From Ancylobacter novellus (lineage in GTDB: Bacteria; Pseudomonadota; Alphaproteobacteria; Rhizobiales; Methylopilaceae): 64,000 bases of DNA. The notes below the pieces were generated by a model. That model did no database searches and was not told where the DNA came from. It saw only the letters and a program-made list of their open reading frames with translations. The stretch lies in assembly GCA_003241695.1 (NCBI GenBank), contig QFPN01000003.1, positions 248,001 through 312,000 on the forward strand. The letters run 5' to 3'. Shown piece after piece: positions 7,325 through 14,784 of this stretch. Numbering within the stretch: the stretch's first letter is position 1; each line of letters opens with the position of its first letter. The position numbers and the translations under genes are program-made.

Positions 7325-8656
7325 TCAGACCGTTCTGTCCACGCCGCCGACGGCCGGCCGAACCCGCGCGTAGGCGGCCGACACGGGAGCGACTTCATCC
7401 GTTTCGTCGACCGCATCCGCGCGGCCCGCCGCCCCGTCCTGCGAACCGTCGCGCCAGTCGTCCCGGCGACCGTCCTTCATCTGAAAAGCGAGGCCGCCCT
7501 GGCCGAGCTGGAAACCGGCCTGCTCCAGCATGCGGGCGAGTTCGCGCGCGTCGTTCCGGAGCAGATCGAGCGTCTCGGCCTTCTCGACGACGAGGCGGGT
7601 CGCGACCCGGCCGTCGTGGCCGATGTCCAGTCGAACGTCGACGCGGCCGAGTTCGCCGGGATCGAGCCGCACCTCGAGACGGGTCCTGCGCTGGCCGGCA
7701 TGGCTCGCGACCGCGGTCGCGACCTGCGCGGCGACGGCGACGGCCGTCGCGGAAGAAAGTTGAGGGGCGGTCGTCGCGGTCGAGGCCGCGGTCGCAGACT
7801 GGGGGGCCGCGGCCTGTCCCTGGACGGTTGACGCCGCCGCCCGATCGGACGACGGCGCAGGATCCGCGGCGCGGTTCGACGGGGCGGAGTCCGCGTCGCC
7901 GCGTTCCGCCTTCGGCGCAGGGACGTCGGTCGCGGAGGGCTTGACGACGTCGGGCTTGGCCTCGGACGACGCCTGCGCCGCCTTGCCCCCGGACTTTCCC
8001 TCGCCGGCCGAGCCCTCGCCGGACGACCCGGCGTCGGCTGACTTCGCGCCGGCGGGAGGCGCAAGCGGCGCGGGCGCTTCGAGCGTCGGTCCGTCGTCGC
8101 CCGACTGCGCGGCGGCGTCCGGCGGCGTGTCCGATGCTGGCTCGGCGGTCCCGACGACCTGCTGCTGGAGAGCGGCGGCGAGCGTCGTCGCCTGAACCGG
8201 CGCAGCGGCGACCGGCGACGGGATCGTCGCCGCGCCGTCCGTCCGCACCGCCGTCGATTTTCCGAAGAGAGGCGTCGCAGCGGCTTCGGCGCTCCTGCGC
8301 GGGGCCGCTGCGTCAACGCCGGCGGACTTCGAACCGGCGGCGTCGGCCACGCCTTGCGCGTCCGTGATCGACCCTTTCGACGTGAGTTCGGTCGGAACCG
8401 CGAGCGCCGCCGCGGGCGCCGCGAACGTCAGCGCGGCGCCGACGTCGTCTGGCGCCGGCTCGTCGCGGCGACGCCCGGCCGCGCGCTCCGCATCGGTCTC
8501 GCCACGTTCAGGCGACCCGCGCCCGACTTTCGTCGCAGGCGAGTCTGTAGCCGCCAGCAAACTTGCGAAAACGCCCGTCGCGGCGTCCGGAAGCGCATTC
8601 GCGGACGTCGCGACGGAGGCGGACTTCGACGGCGCGACGGCGGCGGCGGGTGTCAT
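7325..8656 (-). CDS. fliK: flagellar hook-length control protein
   Basis: A 443-residue protein dominated by Ala, Asp, Ser and Pro, as expected for the disordered ruler part of FliK, with the conserved C-terminal Flg_hook domain at about residues 310-400 (RTRLEVRLDPGELGRVDVRLDIGHDGRV, then LRNDARELARMLEQAGFQLGQGGLAFQMKDG). FliK is exported and triggers the switch from hook to filament substrates. Position directly upstream of flgD supports the call. The ATG at 8656 lies about 27 bases after the predicted sigma-54 start point; a TTG at 8698 would overlap that promoter and is rejected. Confidence 0.88.
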   Translation of the reverse strand: MTPAAAVAPSKSASVATSANALPDAATGVFASLLAATDSPATKVGRGSPERGETDAERAAGRRRDEPAPDDVGAALTFAAPAAALAVPTELTSKGSITDAQGVADAAGSKSAGVDAAAPRRSAEAAATPLFGKSTAVRTDGAATIPSPVAAAPVQATTLAAALQQQVVGTAEPASDTPPDAAAQSGDDGPTLEAPAPLAPPAGAKSADAGSSGEGSAGEGKSGGKAAQASSEAKPDVVKPSATDVPAPKAERGDADSAPSNRAADPAPSSDRAAASTVQGQAAAPQSATAASTATTAPQLSSATAVAVAAQVATAVASHAGQRRTRLEVRLDPGELGRVDVRLDIGHDGRVATRLVVEKAETLDLLRNDARELARMLEQAGFQLGQGGLAFQMKDGRRDDWRDGSQDGAAGRADAVDETDEVAPVSAAYARVRPAVGGVDRTV

Positions 8657-8693
8657 GGGCGATCGGCCGAACGGAAGGTCATCGGCTTTCGGC

Positions 8694-8709
8694 AGCAATC
8701 GCCGTGCCA
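8694..8709 (-). promoter_or_regulatory. sigma-54 promoter of fliK-flgD
   Basis: Read on the minus strand the site is TGGCACGGCGATTGCT, matching the consensus TGGCACG-N4-TTGCW at every fixed position, with the correct spacing between the -24 GG and -12 GC. Transcription would begin near 8683, some 27 bases before the fliK ATG. The activator FlbD is encoded at 13220-14581, and two ftr-like elements lie upstream at 8764-8797. Confidence 0.85.
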
Positions 8710-8763
8710 GCGGCTCGAACGAGAATTTGCTGATTTTTCAGGGCGATCCGTCGTCCATGCGCC

Positions 8764-8797
8764 CGGCGTTTTCTGCCGGCTGCGGCAATTTCTGCCG
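8764..8797. promoter_or_regulatory. tandem FlbD-type ftr elements
   Basis: Two copies of one inverted-repeat motif stand 19 bases apart: CGGCGTTTTCTGCCG at 8764-8778 and CGGCAATTTCTGCCG at 8783-8797. They differ at two positions. The same core occurs upstream of fliF and flhA. Their centres are about 90 and 107 bases upstream of the predicted sigma-54 start, the usual place for enhancer binding by a sigma-54 activator. Assignment to FlbD is inferred from resemblance to Caulobacter ftr sites. Confidence 0.7.
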
Positions 8798-8897
8798 CCG
8801 AGGCCCGACCCGAGCAACCGCCCAAAGACAATGTTTTATTAATATTTGAATTACTCGATTTTAACCTTTGGAAACACGGCGAAATCACCAGGTTCGC

Positions 8898-8912
8898 TTA
8901 GTCAAATGTTAA
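8898..8912. promoter_or_regulatory. CtrA-type box upstream of sciP
   Basis: TTAG-N7-TTAA, one mismatch from the TTAA-N7-TTAA CtrA consensus, 52 bases before the sciP ATG, in an AT-rich stretch (8830-8912) that contrasts with the GC-rich surroundings. A further TTAACC half-site is at about 8860. Confidence 0.5.
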
Positions 8913-8964
8913 ATGAGAGGACCTAACGTCTGCGTCAACGGGTCAGTCGCGTGTGAGAGTATCT

Positions 8965-9240
8965 ATGAGCGAAATGCCTCGCGGACGAACCAAATACGTG
9001 ATCGGCCCCGACGGCAGTCCGTTGACCATCGCGGATTTGCCGCCGTGCGACACCAAGCGCTGGGTCATCCGTCGCAAGGCCGAAGTGGTCGCCGCCGTGC
9101 GCGGCGGACTGCTCAGCCTCGAGGAGGCCTGCCAGCGCTATACGCTGACGGTCGAGGAGTTTCTGTCGTGGCAGGCCTCGATCGACCGGCATGGCCTCGC
9201 CGGCCTTCGGACCACGCGCATCCAGCAGTATCGCGCGTAA
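8965..9240 (+). CDS. sciP: CtrA inhibitor SciP (DUF1153)
   Basis: A 91-residue DUF1153 protein. In Caulobacter SciP binds CtrA on DNA and blocks recruitment of RNA polymerase, limiting CtrA-driven transcription of flagellar and cell-cycle genes to part of the cycle. The family signature is seen in YVIGPDGSPLTIADLPP, DTKRWVIRRKAEVVAAVRGGLLSLEEACQRY and LTVEEFLSWQ, which is a helix-turn-helix-like fold. The ATG at 8965 with GAGAG upstream is preferred over GTG at 8953. It lies between two flagellar operons and is followed by its own terminator. Confidence 0.9.
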   Translation: MSEMPRGRTKYVIGPDGSPLTIADLPPCDTKRWVIRRKAEVVAAVRGGLLSLEEACQRYTLTVEEFLSWQASIDRHGLAGLRTTRIQQYRA

Positions 9241-9269
9241 GTCTTGCCAGTAGTTCCGAAAGCTCCCCC

Positions 9270-9300
9270 GCGCCGGCCCTCGTGGCCGGCGCCGTCGTTT
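9270..9300 (+). terminator. terminator after sciP
   Basis: GCGCCGGCC (9270-9278), a 5-base loop and GGCCGGCGC (9284-9292) form a perfect 9-bp stem, followed by CGTCGTTT. It separates sciP from the fliF promoter. Confidence 0.65.
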
Positions 9301-9320
9301 CGGGCCTCCCGCAACGCGGG

Positions 9321-9360
9321 TTAACGACCCGTTTACCATGCGCCGGGCAATTCTTGCCGG
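9321..9360 (+). promoter_or_regulatory. composite CtrA/FlbD control site of fliF
   Basis: TTAA-N7-TTTACC at 9321-9337 is a near-consensus CtrA box. After 10 bases from its second tetramer comes GGCAA-TTC-TTGCC (9346-9358), an inverted repeat of the ftr type. The flhA promoter region has the same two elements at the same spacing. In Caulobacter fliF is switched on by CtrA and later repressed by FlbD through ftr4, so the same logic is inferred here. Confidence 0.65.
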
Positions 9361-9403
9361 GCGGCGCGGACGGTTCGGTCCGGCGCCGCTTCGGGGGTCG
9401 TCG

Positions 9404-11092
9404 GTGACAGCGCTGGGTCAGTTCCTGAAGTCGTTCGGCGCGGGGCGCCTCGCCGCGATGGGCGTGGTGACGCTCGCCCTGATCGGGTTCTTCGCTTTCG
9501 TCATCGTGCGCTTCACGACGCCCGCGATGGTTCCGCTTTTTACCGACCTCTCGCCGCAAGACGCCGCGGCGGTCGTGAAGGAACTCGAAAGCCAGAACGT
9601 CCCCTACGACCTCAAGAACGACGGCGCCGGCGTCCTCGTGCCGAAGGACGACGTCGCGAAGCTCCGCATGCGGCTCGCCGAACAGCGCCTGCCGGCCGGC
9701 GGCGGCGTCGGCTGGGAGATCTTCGACAAGGGCGACGGCTTCTCGGCCACGAGCTTCGTGCAGAACGTCAACCACCTGCGCGCGCTCGAAGGTGAGATCG
9801 CCCGCTCCATCCGCTCGCTCGACAGGGTCGCGGCGGCGCGCGTCCACCTCGTCGTGCCGGAGCGTCCGCTGTTCACCCGCGACGCGCCGCAGCCCTCGGC
9901 CTCGATCGTCATCCGCGCGCGCGGCGACCTGGGCCAGAGCGAGGTGCGCGCCATCCGCCACCTCGTCGCCTCCGCGGTTCAGGGGTTGAAGCCGGAAAAA
10001 GTCTCGCTCGTCGACGAGGGCGGACGCCTGCTCGCGGACGGCGCGGAAGCCGACGGCTCGGGCGACGTCGCCGCGGACGAGCGCGGCGCGGCGCTCGAAA
10101 AGCGCCTGCGCGAACGCGTCGAGGCCATCGTCGGCCGCGTGGTCGGCTCCGATCGAGCCCGCGTCGAGGTCCGCGCCGAGATCGACCGCACCCGCTCGAC
10201 CCAGACCTCGGACACCTTCGATCCGGAAAGCCGGGTCGCCCGCTCGACGCAGACGCGGGAGGAAAGCCAGCAGTCGACCCAGCCCGCCGAGCAGCAGGCG
10301 ACGGTGGCGAACCAGATTCCGAACGCGACCGCCCAGCAGCCCGGAACGCAGGGCGCGAACGACGCCTCGACGAAGAACGAGGAGGTGGTCAACTACGAGA
10401 TCTCGCGCACGACGCGGACGGAAACGCAGGACGGCGGCCGGGTGAAGCGCCTTTCGGTCGCTGTGCTGGTCGACGGCGTCTACAGCCGTGCGCAGAACGG
10501 CGACGTCACCTACGCGCCTCGCCCGCAGGAAGAACTGGACCGGATCGGGGCGCTGGTGCGCGCGGGCGTCGGCTTCGATACGGCCCGCGGCGACACGGTC
10601 GAGATCGTGAACCTCCGATTCGCGGACCTGCCCGGCGCCTCCGCGGGCGACGCGGGCTCGGAGAGCTGGTTCGACTTCACCCGCGCCGACATGATGCGCG
10701 CGATCGAACTCGGCGTGCTCGCGCTGCTGACCCTCCTCGTCCTTCTGGTCGTGGTGCGGCCGCTGGTCCGGAAGGCGCTCGCAGACGGCGCGGCGTCGGG
10801 CATCGCCGGCGCTCTCGTCTCGGCCGTGGCGAGGCCTGACGGCGCGTCGGCCACGACCGCCCAGACCTTCGCGCAAGGGGAAGCCCCGGCCGGCCAGCAG
10901 CTTCCGGCGCAGGGCGCAGGCGCAGATCAGACCCAGCAGCTCGCCCTGGACGGCGTCGGCCGCCGGCTCGCCGCGGCGGAGGTGGCTGGAAAGGCGAAGG
11001 CGGAATCGATCGAGCGCATCGGCGAACTCGTGCGCGGCAACCCGATCGAGAGCGCCAATCTCATCCGCCGGCTGATGCAGGAGCCCGCGTAA
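9404..11092 (+). CDS. fliF: flagellar MS-ring protein
   Basis: FliF builds the inner-membrane MS ring on which the flagellum is assembled. The 562-residue protein has a transmembrane helix at about residues 18-36, the ring-building motifs (YDLKNDGAGVLVPKDDVAKLRMRLAEQRLP, then ARVHLVVPERPLFTRDAPQPSASIVI), a variable periplasmic Q/T-rich region, the beta-collar, a second helix (ELGVLALLTLLVLLVVVRPL) and a cytoplasmic FliG-binding tail ending in NLIRRLMQEPA. GTG at 9404, preceded by GGGGGT, is chosen because the in-frame ATG at 9338 lies inside the ftr/CtrA control region. It leads the fliF-fliG-fliH-fliN-flbD operon. Confidence 0.93.
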   Translation: MTALGQFLKSFGAGRLAAMGVVTLALIGFFAFVIVRFTTPAMVPLFTDLSPQDAAAVVKELESQNVPYDLKNDGAGVLVPKDDVAKLRMRLAEQRLPAGGGVGWEIFDKGDGFSATSFVQNVNHLRALEGEIARSIRSLDRVAAARVHLVVPERPLFTRDAPQPSASIVIRARGDLGQSEVRAIRHLVASAVQGLKPEKVSLVDEGGRLLADGAEADGSGDVAADERGAALEKRLRERVEAIVGRVVGSDRARVEVRAEIDRTRSTQTSDTFDPESRVARSTQTREESQQSTQPAEQQATVANQIPNATAQQPGTQGANDASTKNEEVVNYEISRTTRTETQDGGRVKRLSVAVLVDGVYSRAQNGDVTYAPRPQEELDRIGALVRAGVGFDTARGDTVEIVNLRFADLPGASAGDAGSESWFDFTRADMMRAIELGVLALLTLLVLLVVVRPLVRKALADGAASGIAGALVSAVARPDGASATTAQTFAQGEAPAGQQLPAQGAGADQTQQLALDGVGRRLAAAEVAGKAKAESIERIGELVRGNPIESANLIRRLMQEPA

Positions 11093-11095
11093 CCG

Positions 11096-12124
11096 ATGCC
11101 GCCAGCGCCCGTTCCCTCGCCTACGACGCGCTCCCTTTCGGGCGTCGAGCGCGCGGCCGCCATCATGCTCGCCCTCGGCGAGACCTATGGCGCGCCGGTC
11201 TGGGAGGAGCTCGACGACGGCGAGGTCCGCGAGTTGTCTTCCGCAATGGCGCGGCTCGGCCCCATCGATCCGGCGATCGTCGACGAGATCCTGTTCGACT
11301 TCGTTTCGATGATGACCTCTTCGGGCGGCCTCATCGGCAACGTGGACTCCACCGAGCGCCTGCTCGGCCAGCTCCTGCCGAAGGAGCGCGTCTCCCAGAT
11401 CATGGAGGAGATCCGCGGCCCCGCCGGGCGCACCATGTGGGAAAAGCTCTCCAACGTGCAGGAGCAGGTGCTCGCGAACTACCTGAAGAACGAGTATCCG
11501 CAGACCGTCGCGGTGGTGCTGTCGCGGCTGCGCGCCGAGCAGGCGGCGCGCGTGCTCGCGATCTTCCCGGACGATTTTGCGCTCGACGTGCTGCGCCGGA
11601 TGCTCGCCATGGAGCCGGTGCAGAAGGAGATTCTCGAACGCATCGAGAAGACTCTGCGCGCGGAGTTCATGTCGGGCCTGTCGCAGTCCTCCAAGCGCGA
11701 TCCGCACGAACAGATGGCGGAGATCTTCAACTCCTTCGACCGCCAGACCGAGGCGCGCTTCCTCGCGAAGCTCGAAGAGGCGGCGAAAGAGAGCGCCGAC
11801 CGCATCAAGCAGCTGATGTTCACCTTCGAAGACCTCGCCAAGCTCGACTCGGCGGGCGTCCAGACGCTGCTGCGCGACGCGCCGCGCGACAAGCTCGCGG
11901 TCGCGCTCAAGGGCGCGACGCAGACCATGCGCGACTTCTTCATGGGCAACATGTCGAGCCGCGCGTCGAAGATGCTCGCCGACGACATCGAGGCGATGGG
12001 CCCGGTCCGTCTGCGCGACGTCGACGAGGCGCAGGCGGCGATGGTCAACCTCGCCAAGGACCTCGCAGCGGTGGGGCAGATCTCGATCGTCAAGAACAAG
12101 GGGGAGGACGAGCTTGTCTACTGA
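11096..12124 (+). CDS. fliG: flagellar motor switch protein FliG
   Basis: FliG of 342 residues forms the C-ring layer that contacts the stator and generates torque. The N-terminal FliF-binding domain (GVERAAAIMLALGE), the middle domain with the EHPQ-like NEYPQTVAVVLSRL, and the C-terminal torque domain with the charged helix (DLAKLDSAGVQTLLRDAPRDKLAVALKGA and FFMGNMSSRASKMLADDIEAMGPVRLRDVDEAQ) are all present. It starts 3 bases after fliF and is followed by fliH after 78 bases. Confidence 0.95.
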   Translation: MPPAPVPSPTTRSLSGVERAAAIMLALGETYGAPVWEELDDGEVRELSSAMARLGPIDPAIVDEILFDFVSMMTSSGGLIGNVDSTERLLGQLLPKERVSQIMEEIRGPAGRTMWEKLSNVQEQVLANYLKNEYPQTVAVVLSRLRAEQAARVLAIFPDDFALDVLRRMLAMEPVQKEILERIEKTLRAEFMSGLSQSSKRDPHEQMAEIFNSFDRQTEARFLAKLEEAAKESADRIKQLMFTFEDLAKLDSAGVQTLLRDAPRDKLAVALKGATQTMRDFFMGNMSSRASKMLADDIEAMGPVRLRDVDEAQAAMVNLAKDLAAVGQISIVKNKGEDELVY

Positions 12125-12202
12125 CGTCGCCCGTTCCCGCGCCGACGGAAGACGGTCGCTCCCCTCCGCGCCCGCGGCCGCCGAACGCGTCCGGAGCGTC
12201 GC

Positions 12203-12850
12203 ATGACGGAGCCGGTCCGCTTCCTGTTCGACACCGACTTCACGGCTCCGAAAGTCGTCAAGGCGCCGCCGCCGACGGTCTCGCTTTCCGATCACGAGAA
12301 GGCGCTCAAGGAGGCCGAGGTCTCGGGCTATCGACGCGGCGAGACCGACGGCCGCCGCGCGGCGCGCGAGGCGGACGCCGCCCGGTTGATCGCGGCGATC
12401 GAGACCCTCGGCGGTCAGCTCGCCCGCGCGCTCGCAGAAGCCGACGCCCGCGCCGAAGCCGTCGAGCGCGACGCGACGTATCTCGCCCTCGCTTTCGCGC
12501 GCAAGCTTTCCGGCGCAGCCGTCGCCCGCTTCCCCCTCGCGGAAATCGAGGCAGCGGCCGCGGCCTGCTTCGCCGAGGTCCGCCAGGCGCCGCACATGGT
12601 CGCCCGCGTCGCGCCCGATTTCGTCGAGCGCGTCCGGGAGGCGCTGACGGCCGGCGCGCAGGAGCGCGGATTCGCCGGACGCCTGATCGTCCTCGGCGAC
12701 CCGGAGGTCGCCGAGGGCGACGCCAGGCTCGAATGGGCCGACGGCGGCGTGATCCGCGACGCTGCGGCCGTCGCGCGCGCGGTCGACCGCGCGGTCGCCC
12801 AGAGATTCGAGGCCGCCGGCCCGACCACGGTTGAAGGAGCTGAGGAATGA
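12203..12850 (+). CDS. fliH: flagellar export regulator FliH
   Basis: A 215-residue Ala/Glu/Arg-rich protein with a central coiled coil carrying an internal GxxxG-like segment (GYRRGETDGRRAAREADAARLIAAIETLGGQLA) and a C-terminal FliH/HrpE-type domain. FliH holds the export ATPase FliI at the base of the export gate. FliH family sequences diverge strongly, so the call rests on composition, the C-terminal domain and its place between fliG and fliN. GGAG lies 6 bases before the ATG, and the stop overlaps the fliN start. Confidence 0.8.
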   Translation: MTEPVRFLFDTDFTAPKVVKAPPPTVSLSDHEKALKEAEVSGYRRGETDGRRAAREADAARLIAAIETLGGQLARALAEADARAEAVERDATYLALAFARKLSGAAVARFPLAEIEAAAAACFAEVRQAPHMVARVAPDFVERVREALTAGAQERGFAGRLIVLGDPEVAEGDARLEWADGGVIRDAAAVARAVDRAVAQRFEAAGPTTVEGAEE

Positions 12851-13200
12851 GCGCCGACAAGACCGTCACCCTTCCAGAACTCAGCGCCGCCGGCGACGAC
12901 CTCGATCTCGTGGACGCCCGCCGGTCCGGCGAACCTTCGGGCGACCCCCGCGGCGCAGCCGATCTCGAGGCCGTGTTCGACGTGCCGGTCGCGGTCTCGG
13001 CGGTGCTGGGGCGCGCGAAGCTCGAAGTGCAGCAGCTTATGCGGCTGAAGCCGGGCGCGGTGATCGAGCTCGACCGGAAGATCGGCGAGGCGATCGACAT
13101 CTACGTCAACGACCGGCTCGTCGCCCGCGGCGAGGTGGTGCTCGTCGAGGAACGGCTCGGCGTCACCATGACCGAGATCATCAAGCCCGACAGGGCGTGA
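12847..13200 (+). CDS. fliN: flagellar motor switch protein FliN
   Basis: A 117-residue SpoA-domain protein; the domain spans about residues 40-115 with VPVAVSAVLGRAKLEVQQLMRLKPGAVIELDRKIGEAIDIYVNDRLVARGEVVLVEERLGV. FliN forms the bottom of the C-ring, binds CheY-P and receives the FliH-FliI complex. It starts within the last codons of fliH (ATGA), which implies translational coupling, and is followed by flbD after 19 bases. Confidence 0.95.
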   Translation: MSADKTVTLPELSAAGDDLDLVDARRSGEPSGDPRGAADLEAVFDVPVAVSAVLGRAKLEVQQLMRLKPGAVIELDRKIGEAIDIYVNDRLVARGEVVLVEERLGVTMTEIIKPDRA

Positions 13201-13219
13201 ACGAGAGGAGGGAGGCGAC

Positions 13220-14581
13220 ATGCGTCTCACCATCGTCGGCCATCTGAAGGGCCAGCTCACCGCCGCGACCCGCATCGCCATGGACCGCGGGGCGGCCGTA
13301 ACGCACGCCGAAAGCGTCGAGCAGGCGATGAGGACGCTGCGCGCGGGCCGCGGCGCGGACCTCATCATGATCGACGTCGCGCTCGACGTGCGCGAACTCG
13401 TCGAGGCGCTCTCCGGGGAACGCTTCCACGTTCCGGTCGTCGCCTGCGGCGTCGACAACGACGCCCGCGCCGCGGTCGAGGCGATCCGCGCGGGCGCCAA
13501 GGAGTACATTCCGCTCCCGCCTGATCCCGAACTGATCGCCGCGGTGCTCGCCGCCGTCGCCGACGATTCGCGCGACATGGTGTTTCGCGATCCCGCGATG
13601 GTTTCGCTGATCCAGCTCGCGACCCAGATCGCGGCCTCCTCCGCCTCGGTGCTGATCACGGGCGAGAGCGGATCGGGCAAGGAGATGCTCGCCCGCCACG
13701 TGCATGTGAAAAGCCCGAGGGCGACCGCGCCCTTCGTGTCCGTCAACTGCGCCGCGATCCCCGAGCAGTTGCTCGAGAGCGAGCTGTTCGGCCACGAGAA
13801 GGGCGCGTTCACCGGCGCGACCGCCCGGCGCGTCGGCAAGTTCGAGGAGGCCTCGGGCGGCACGCTTCTGCTGGACGAAATCTCGGAAATGGACGTCCGG
13901 CTGCAGGCGAAGCTCCTGCGCGCGCTGCAGGAACGGGTGATCGACCGCGTCGGCGGCGGAAAGCCCGTGCCGGTCGACATCCGCGTGATCGCGACCTCGA
14001 ACCGCAACCTCGCCGAGGAAGTCCGGAAGGGGACGTTCCGCGAGGATCTGCTCTATCGCCTCAACGTCGTGAACCTGAAGATCCCGCCTCTGCGCGACCG
14101 CCCGGCCGACGTGCTCGCGCTCGCGGCGCATTTCGCGAACAAATACGCCCGCATCAACGGCTTTCCGGTGCGCGCGCTTTCGGCCGAGGCCCGCGGCGAG
14201 CTCGCCCGTTCGCGTTTTCCCGGCAACGTGCGCGAACTCGAAAATACGATCCACCGCGCCGTGCTGCTCGCAAGCGGCCCGGAGATCGGCGTCGAGGCGA
14301 TCCGCACGCCCGACGGCGCTCCGCTGGAGCAAGCGGCCCGCGGACCCGCGGCGCGCGCGGCGGAGACCGCCGAGCAGGTGACGCGCAGCTTCGTCGGCCG
14401 CACGCTCGCCGACGTCGAGCGCGACCTGATCTTCGACACGCTCGGCCACACGCGCGGCAACCGCACGCACGCGGCCAATATTCTCGGCATCTCGATCCGG
14501 ACGCTCCGGAACAAGCTTAACCAGTACGACGACGAAGGCTTCGCGGTGCCGCCGCCGCAGGCCGGCGTGGCGGCGGCCTGA
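13220..14581 (+). CDS. flbD: sigma-54 dependent flagellar regulator FlbD
   Basis: A 453-residue activator with an N-terminal receiver-like domain (1-110) that lacks the paired acidic residues of a normal phospho-acceptor pocket, a central AAA+ domain with Walker A GESGSGKE at 148-155, GAFTGA at 195-200 and Walker B LLLDE at 216-220, and a C-terminal Fis-type helix-turn-helix (RTHAANILGISIRTLRNKLNQY). GAFTGA is the loop that contacts sigma-54. In Caulobacter FlbD turns on hook and filament genes and represses fliF. A matching sigma-54 promoter and ftr-like elements lie in this window. GGAGGGAGG precedes the ATG. Confidence 0.92.
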   Translation: MRLTIVGHLKGQLTAATRIAMDRGAAVTHAESVEQAMRTLRAGRGADLIMIDVALDVRELVEALSGERFHVPVVACGVDNDARAAVEAIRAGAKEYIPLPPDPELIAAVLAAVADDSRDMVFRDPAMVSLIQLATQIAASSASVLITGESGSGKEMLARHVHVKSPRATAPFVSVNCAAIPEQLLESELFGHEKGAFTGATARRVGKFEEASGGTLLLDEISEMDVRLQAKLLRALQERVIDRVGGGKPVPVDIRVIATSNRNLAEEVRKGTFREDLLYRLNVVNLKIPPLRDRPADVLALAAHFANKYARINGFPVRALSAEARGELARSRFPGNVRELENTIHRAVLLASGPEIGVEAIRTPDGAPLEQAARGPAARAAETAEQVTRSFVGRTLADVERDLIFDTLGHTRGNRTHAANILGISIRTLRNKLNQYDDEGFAVPPPQAGVAAA

Positions 14582-14600
14582 AGGCTAGGGGGAGAGGCGA

Positions 14601-14783
14601 ATGACGGACGCATCAGAACCCGCGGGCGTCGACTACGCCCGTGCGCTTGCGGAGGCCGCGGCCTATCTCGCGGCGCGCCCCGCGGACGCCGATCGCGGCA
14701 GCCGGTGGGGCGCCTGGTCGGCGCTGCGCCCAAACGCCGACCTGCGCTATCCGATGCCGGCGCTCGACCCCGCGCGGCGCTGA
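14601..14783 (+). CDS. small hypothetical protein after flbD
   Basis: A 60-residue protein with no family I recognise. It starts 19 bases after flbD with a strong ribosome site (GGGGGAGAGG), which argues that it is translated as the last gene of the fliF operon. The sequence is Ala/Arg-rich, without membrane segment or signal peptide; WGAWSALRPNADLRYPMPALDP is its most distinctive part. It ends one base before the convergent diguanylate cyclase gene. Confidence 0.5.
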   Translation: MTDASEPAGVDYARALAEAAAYLAARPADADRGSRWGAWSALRPNADLRYPMPALDPARR

Positions 14784-14784
14784 T

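Noticed and set aside
9341..9360. GGGCAATTCTTGCC near fliF as a sigma-54 promoter.
   Set aside because: Spacing between GG and GC is too short; it is better explained as an ftr-like inverted repeat.
9113..12595. A 1160-codon open frame antisense to fliF and fliG.
   Set aside because: It is the mirror of well-supported flagellar genes in GC-rich DNA, has Arg/Ala/Asp-rich low-information content and no recognisable domain.
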